Source: Clostridium sp. UBA5530 | GTDB lineage: Bacteria; Bacillota; Clostridia; Clostridiales; Clostridiaceae | Direction: 5' to 3' | Assembly: GCA_002423705.1 (NCBI GenBank) | Contig: DINW01000008.1 | Coordinates: 150,381-158,859 of the forward strand | Length of the DNA: 8,479 nt | In this document: piece by piece, positions 6,142 through 8,479 of the stretch | Layout of the letters: each line of letters opens with the position of its first letter | How positions within the stretch are numbered: the first letter of the stretch is position 1 | The notes under the pieces: generated by a model | What the model was told of the DNA's origin: nothing | What the model saw: the letters and a program-made list of their open reading frames with translations, nothing else | Databases searched by the model: none | Made by a program: the position numbers and the translations under genes

Positions 6142-6244
6142 ATAAGTATGTAAAATTCATTTCAAATAACACGTAAGATAAACACTGAAAAACAGCTTAG
6201 CCTTAATAAGGTCAGCATAGATGAAACCAGAAGGGTGAAGTATA

Positions 6245-7441
6245 ATGGATCAAATTTTTATTTCCATTGCAGACGGCCTTGTAGTAATATGTAATTTAAT
6301 ATTATACATTTTGATGTTTCAGCCAAGATATAAAAAGGAACCCACTAGGATAATCATGGTGTTGGGAGCTTTTGTAATGACTATAATCTACAATATAATT
6401 GTCTATGAATTTCAAGTGAATTCAGTAAGAGCATCATTGTACGCTATGACCATACCTAGTGTGATATTGTTTTATATTTTATCTAAATATAGGGACGGAC
6501 GATTTATATTAATATTTTGCATGGTAGATGTAACTTGTTTAATGGTTTCATTTATCTCAAGATGTGTGGGATGGTTCGCAGGCAGGAACCCTTTTTTAGT
6601 ATTATTAATTGAGGTATTGCTTTTAGCATTGATATTTTTACTTGTTAAACCATTTCTAAAATTCTTGAATAAAATTATGGAGCTACTTAATGAGGGCTGG
6701 GAGTTTATAGCCTTAATGTCAGTTTTGTTTTATGCTATGCTAGATGTAATCATGGGATACCCTACTCCAATTAATGAAAGAAAAGAGTATATACCAGTAT
6801 GTCTATTGATTTGTGCAGTGATTCTTGTTAATTATGTGGTTATTTTTCGTACAATGGAGCAAATGCATAGGATTTATAAAGATGAGGAAGACCAAAAGTT
6901 CATGAAAGCCCAACTGGAAATCCAGGCTAATCAATTGGAGTTAAAGGAATTATACTATAAAATGGCCTATATTGATGCTTTAACTGAACTAAAGAACCGT
7001 GCGGCCTTTAACAAAGCCATAAATGAATTTGCAAATAATAAAGATGCTTATGGAAAAGTGTATTGTATTTCTTTTGATATAAATGATTTGAAAACAGTAA
7101 ATGATAGTGAAGGTCACCATATGGGTGATAAGTTAATTCAAACTACAGCAAAGGTTTTACTTCAGGTTTTTGAAGATCAAGAAAGAGTCTTTAGAATTGG
7201 CGGAGATGAATTTGCAGTTATTATATATAACGGATCTAAAGAAATTGTTATAGAAAAATTAGACATCTTAGATAGAACCATTGAAAAAGAAAATGGAAAA
7301 AATCCATTTAATCTTAGTGTATCTGTGGGATATGAATTATTTAACCACAAGGGTCATGGAGATCTATACAAAACCTTCATAGAAGCGGATAAAAACATGT
7401 ATGAAAATAAAAGAAGGTTTAAAGAACAAAGATGTTATTAA
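6245..7441 (+). CDS. Membrane-bound diguanylate cyclase (GGDEF domain)
   Basis: A 398-residue protein. The N terminus has about seven hydrophobic segments (near 8-25, 35-55, 65-80, 87-108, 116-135, 153-170, 183-202) of a membrane sensor type I do not recognise. A charged helical linker (about 205-240, DEEDQKFMKAQLEIQANQ) probably forms a coiled coil. The GGDEF domain covers about 241-395: DALTELKNRAAF (244-255), the metal and substrate segment FDINDLKTVND (277-287), GHHMGD (290-295), RIGGDEF (317-323) and SVSVGYE (358-364). The catalytic signature is intact, so synthesis of c-di-GMP from two GTP is expected. The RxxD inhibitory site before GGDEF is absent (the positions read E and E), so product inhibition of that type is unlikely. 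The start has AAGGGTG 7 bases upstream. It has its own promoter and a strong terminator, so it is a single-gene unit. The signal it senses is unknown. Confidence 0.93.
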   Translation: MDQIFISIADGLVVICNLILYILMFQPRYKKEPTRIIMVLGAFVMTIIYNIIVYEFQVNSVRASLYAMTIPSVILFYILSKYRDGRFILIFCMVDVTCLMVSFISRCVGWFAGRNPFLVLLIEVLLLALIFLLVKPFLKFLNKIMELLNEGWEFIALMSVLFYAMLDVIMGYPTPINERKEYIPVCLLICAVILVNYVVIFRTMEQMHRIYKDEEDQKFMKAQLEIQANQLELKELYYKMAYIDALTELKNRAAFNKAINEFANNKDAYGKVYCISFDINDLKTVNDSEGHHMGDKLIQTTAKVLLQVFEDQERVFRIGGDEFAVIIYNGSKEIVIEKLDILDRTIEKENGKNPFNLSVSVGYELFNHKGHGDLYKTFIEADKNMYENKRRFKEQRCY

Positions 7442-7445
7442 TAAG

Positions 7446-7492
7446 GTTAGCCTAATTCAGAAGAGAATTTTCTATAATTAGGCTAACTTTTT
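7446..7492 (+). terminator. Intrinsic terminator of the GGDEF gene
   Basis: A perfect 12-bp inverted repeat, GTTAGCCTAATT (7446-7457) and AATTAGGCTAAC (7476-7487), with an 18-base loop that can pair further, is followed by TTTTT. It starts 4 bases behind the stop codon. The arms contain GGTTAGCCTAA, which looks like a DtxR half-site, but the hairpin plus T-tract explains it. Confidence 0.88.
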
Positions 7493-7523
7493 CTATTAAA
7501 GGTGCCACATTTGAAAAACAGGA

Positions 7524-7539
7524 TATTTCCAAGGAAATA
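7524..7539. promoter_or_regulatory. Palindrome over the GNAT gene promoter, possible operator
   Basis: TATTTCCAAGGAAATA is a perfect palindrome with 7-bp arms and an AA centre. It covers the -35 hexamer of the GNAT gene promoter, where a dimeric repressor would block polymerase. No regulator in the window is an obvious partner, and the sequence is unlike the GTTAGT boxes of the feo region. Confidence 0.45.
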
Positions 7540-7554
7540 CCTTGATGATATAAT
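7526..7554 (+). promoter_or_regulatory. Promoter of the GNAT acetyltransferase gene
   Basis: TTTCCA (7526-7531), 17 bases, then TATAAT (7549-7554), preceded by TGA, which makes an extended -10. The start is expected near 7561, about 29 bases before the ATG at 7590. Confidence 0.65.
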
Positions 7555-7589
7555 TTAAGCAATATCAATGTGTGGAAAGAAGGGTATAT

Positions 7590-8174
7590 ATGAAAAAAAC
7601 TGTATCACCAATGTCTATGGGGGACTATACCCTTAGACTTATAAAGGAAAGTGATATAAAGGATTATTATGAAAGTGGTTTTTCCTTTGAAGATGAGGAG
7701 ATTAATCGATGCACTGGTTCTAGTAGCAATGTGGATAGGGCCTCCATTGAAAAGTATGTACATAAAATAGTTACAGATGATACCAGATATGATTTTTTAA
7801 TAATAAATGATAAAAATGAAATAATAGGAGAATCAGTAATAAATGAAATTGATTGGGAAAATAAATGTGCAAACTATAGGGTGTGTATGTTTAAGAGTAT
7901 GAACTGTGGACATGGTATTGGAAGTAAGGCTATTGCCAAAACAGTAGAGTTTGGCTTTGAAACCCTAAAGCTTAATCGTATAGAACTGGATGTTTTCGAT
8001 TTTAATACTAGAGCATATAAAGCTTACTTAAAGGTAGGATTTATTAAAGAGGGAGTAAAAAGACAAGGGATCATAATTGACAATGACTATCACAATGTTA
8101 TAATTATGAGCATTTTGGCCCAGGATTATGAAAAACAAAAAGGTAGATTTATTATGGAATCAAGTGAAACTTAG
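7590..8174 (+). CDS. GNAT family N-acetyltransferase, RimJ/RimL-like
   Basis: A 194-residue soluble protein of the GNAT superfamily, closest in pattern to the RimJ/RimL type, which transfers acetyl from acetyl-CoA to an amine. Evidence is the N-terminal strand YTLRLIKESDIKDYYES (13-29), the beta-4 region ANYRVCMF (94-101), the acetyl-CoA loop CGHGIGSKA (106-114), LNRIELDVFDFNTRAYKAY (128-146) and VGFIKEGVKRQG (149-160), followed by a final strand NVIIMSIL. The substrate could be a protein N terminus, a small amine or an antibiotic; nothing here decides. A GTG at 7572 would add six residues, but it has no ribosome binding site, while the ATG at 7590 has GAAGGG 5 bases before it, so I start there. 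It is transcribed alone from the promoter at 7526-7554. Confidence 0.9.
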   Translation: MKKTVSPMSMGDYTLRLIKESDIKDYYESGFSFEDEEINRCTGSSSNVDRASIEKYVHKIVTDDTRYDFLIINDKNEIIGESVINEIDWENKCANYRVCMFKSMNCGHGIGSKAIAKTVEFGFETLKLNRIELDVFDFNTRAYKAYLKVGFIKEGVKRQGIIIDNDYHNVIIMSILAQDYEKQKGRFIMESSET

Positions 8175-8252
8175 TTTTCATTCATATGCTGTTACTTGTA
8201 TCCTAAAGATGTAGTGGGTGCATATAAAATAAATCTACCTAATGAATAGTAT

Positions 8253-8405
8253 CTAATTGTCACTGCTTTCATTTAAGTCTTCAGCCATAGAATCTTTTAT
8301 TGGGGAAATTAGTTCTTCTGGTTTATTAAGACGAGGTTTATGTGAAGTAAGTTTTCCAGATAAATATGTTACTAACAGTATTAATCCAATAATCAATATT
8401 TCCAT
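8253..8405 (-). CDS. Small single-span membrane protein, unknown function
   Basis: A 50-residue protein I do not recognise. Residues 2-16 (EILIIGLILLVTYLS) form one membrane segment, followed by a basic stretch (GKLTSHKPRLNK) and an acidic tail (KDSMAEDLNESSDN), as in a small N-terminally anchored protein with its tail in the cytoplasm. The frame extends further up to an ATG at 8447, but the ATG at 8405 has AAAGGAG 9 bases upstream and starts at the membrane segment, so the shorter form is chosen. It converges on the GNAT gene, with 78 bases between the two stops and no clear terminator there. Its own possible promoter lies at 8434-8462. The good ribosome binding site and promoter argue that it is a real gene. 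Confidence 0.65.
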   Translation of the reverse strand: MEILIIGLILLVTYLSGKLTSHKPRLNKPEELISPIKDSMAEDLNESSDN

Positions 8406-8433
8406 ATAGGATTTCTCCTTTCCCAAAGCTATA

Positions 8434-8462
8434 ATTATATTATACATGGAAATAAATTGAAA
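8434..8462 (-). promoter_or_regulatory. Possible promoter of the small membrane protein gene
   Basis: On the minus strand two overlapping TATAAT hexamers (8444-8434) are present. The downstream one has TTTCAA (8462-8457) 17 bases upstream. The -10 is perfect and the -35 is weak. Transcription would start about 20 bases before the start codon at 8405. Confidence 0.45.
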
Positions 8463-8479
8463 ATAAATAGTAGCAACTT

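Noticed and set aside
7441..7492. DtxR-like half-sites GGTTAGCCTAA behind the GGDEF gene
   Set aside because: They are the two arms of a 12-bp terminator hairpin followed by a T-tract, with an 18-base loop too long for an operator centre.
7572..7589. GTG start adding six residues to the GNAT protein
   Set aside because: No ribosome binding site lies before it, while GAAGGG precedes the ATG at 7590 at a suitable distance.

Overview
The window is AT-rich DNA with strong AGGAGG-type ribosome binding sites, sigma-A-like promoters and U-tract hairpins. Together with the gene content this points to a low-GC Firmicute, most likely class Clostridia; I cannot name the genus. No transposase, integrase, CRISPR array, tRNA or rRNA is visible.

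Left part (about 130-3428), minus strand: a ferrous-iron uptake operon reading right to left. It holds two tandem small FeoA proteins, the FeoB permease and a 46-residue FeoB-associated cysteine-rich membrane protein (349-489). A near-consensus promoter (TTGACA-17 bp-TATACT, 3316-3344) drives it. Downstream of the last gene lies a strongly folded element (132-298) that ends in eight U's when read on the minus strand. It looks like an independent structured non-coding RNA or a structured feo 3' end; from memory it resembles the clostridial raiA-motif RNA, but I could not check this.

Control: four copies of an 18-bp palindrome (about RGTTAGTNNNAACTAACY) sit in the feo region, three between the promoter and the first feoA and one directly before feoB. 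They resemble DtxR/IdeR operators. A minimal 122-residue DtxR/MntR-family repressor is encoded divergently at 3429-3797, so the simplest model is that this protein, loaded with Fe(II), shuts off feo. Eleven bases behind it is a DUF1848 protein (3809-4747) with a C-terminal CX3CX2C cysteine cluster, probably co-transcribed and probably an Fe-S protein.

Right part (4852-8479): apparently unrelated single genes. These are a short-chain dehydrogenase/reductase with an unusual ~130-residue C-terminal extension; a seven-helix membrane diguanylate cyclase (GGDEF) with its own extended -10 promoter, a ~100-nt leader and a strong terminator; a RimJ/RimL-like GNAT acetyltransferase whose promoter is overlapped by a palindrome; and, on the minus strand, a 50-residue single-span membrane protein of unknown function with its own promoter.

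The most interesting parts are the folded RNA behind feo, the operator array with a repressor whose metal-site residues are a DtxR/MntR mixture, and the repressor-DUF1848 pairing.
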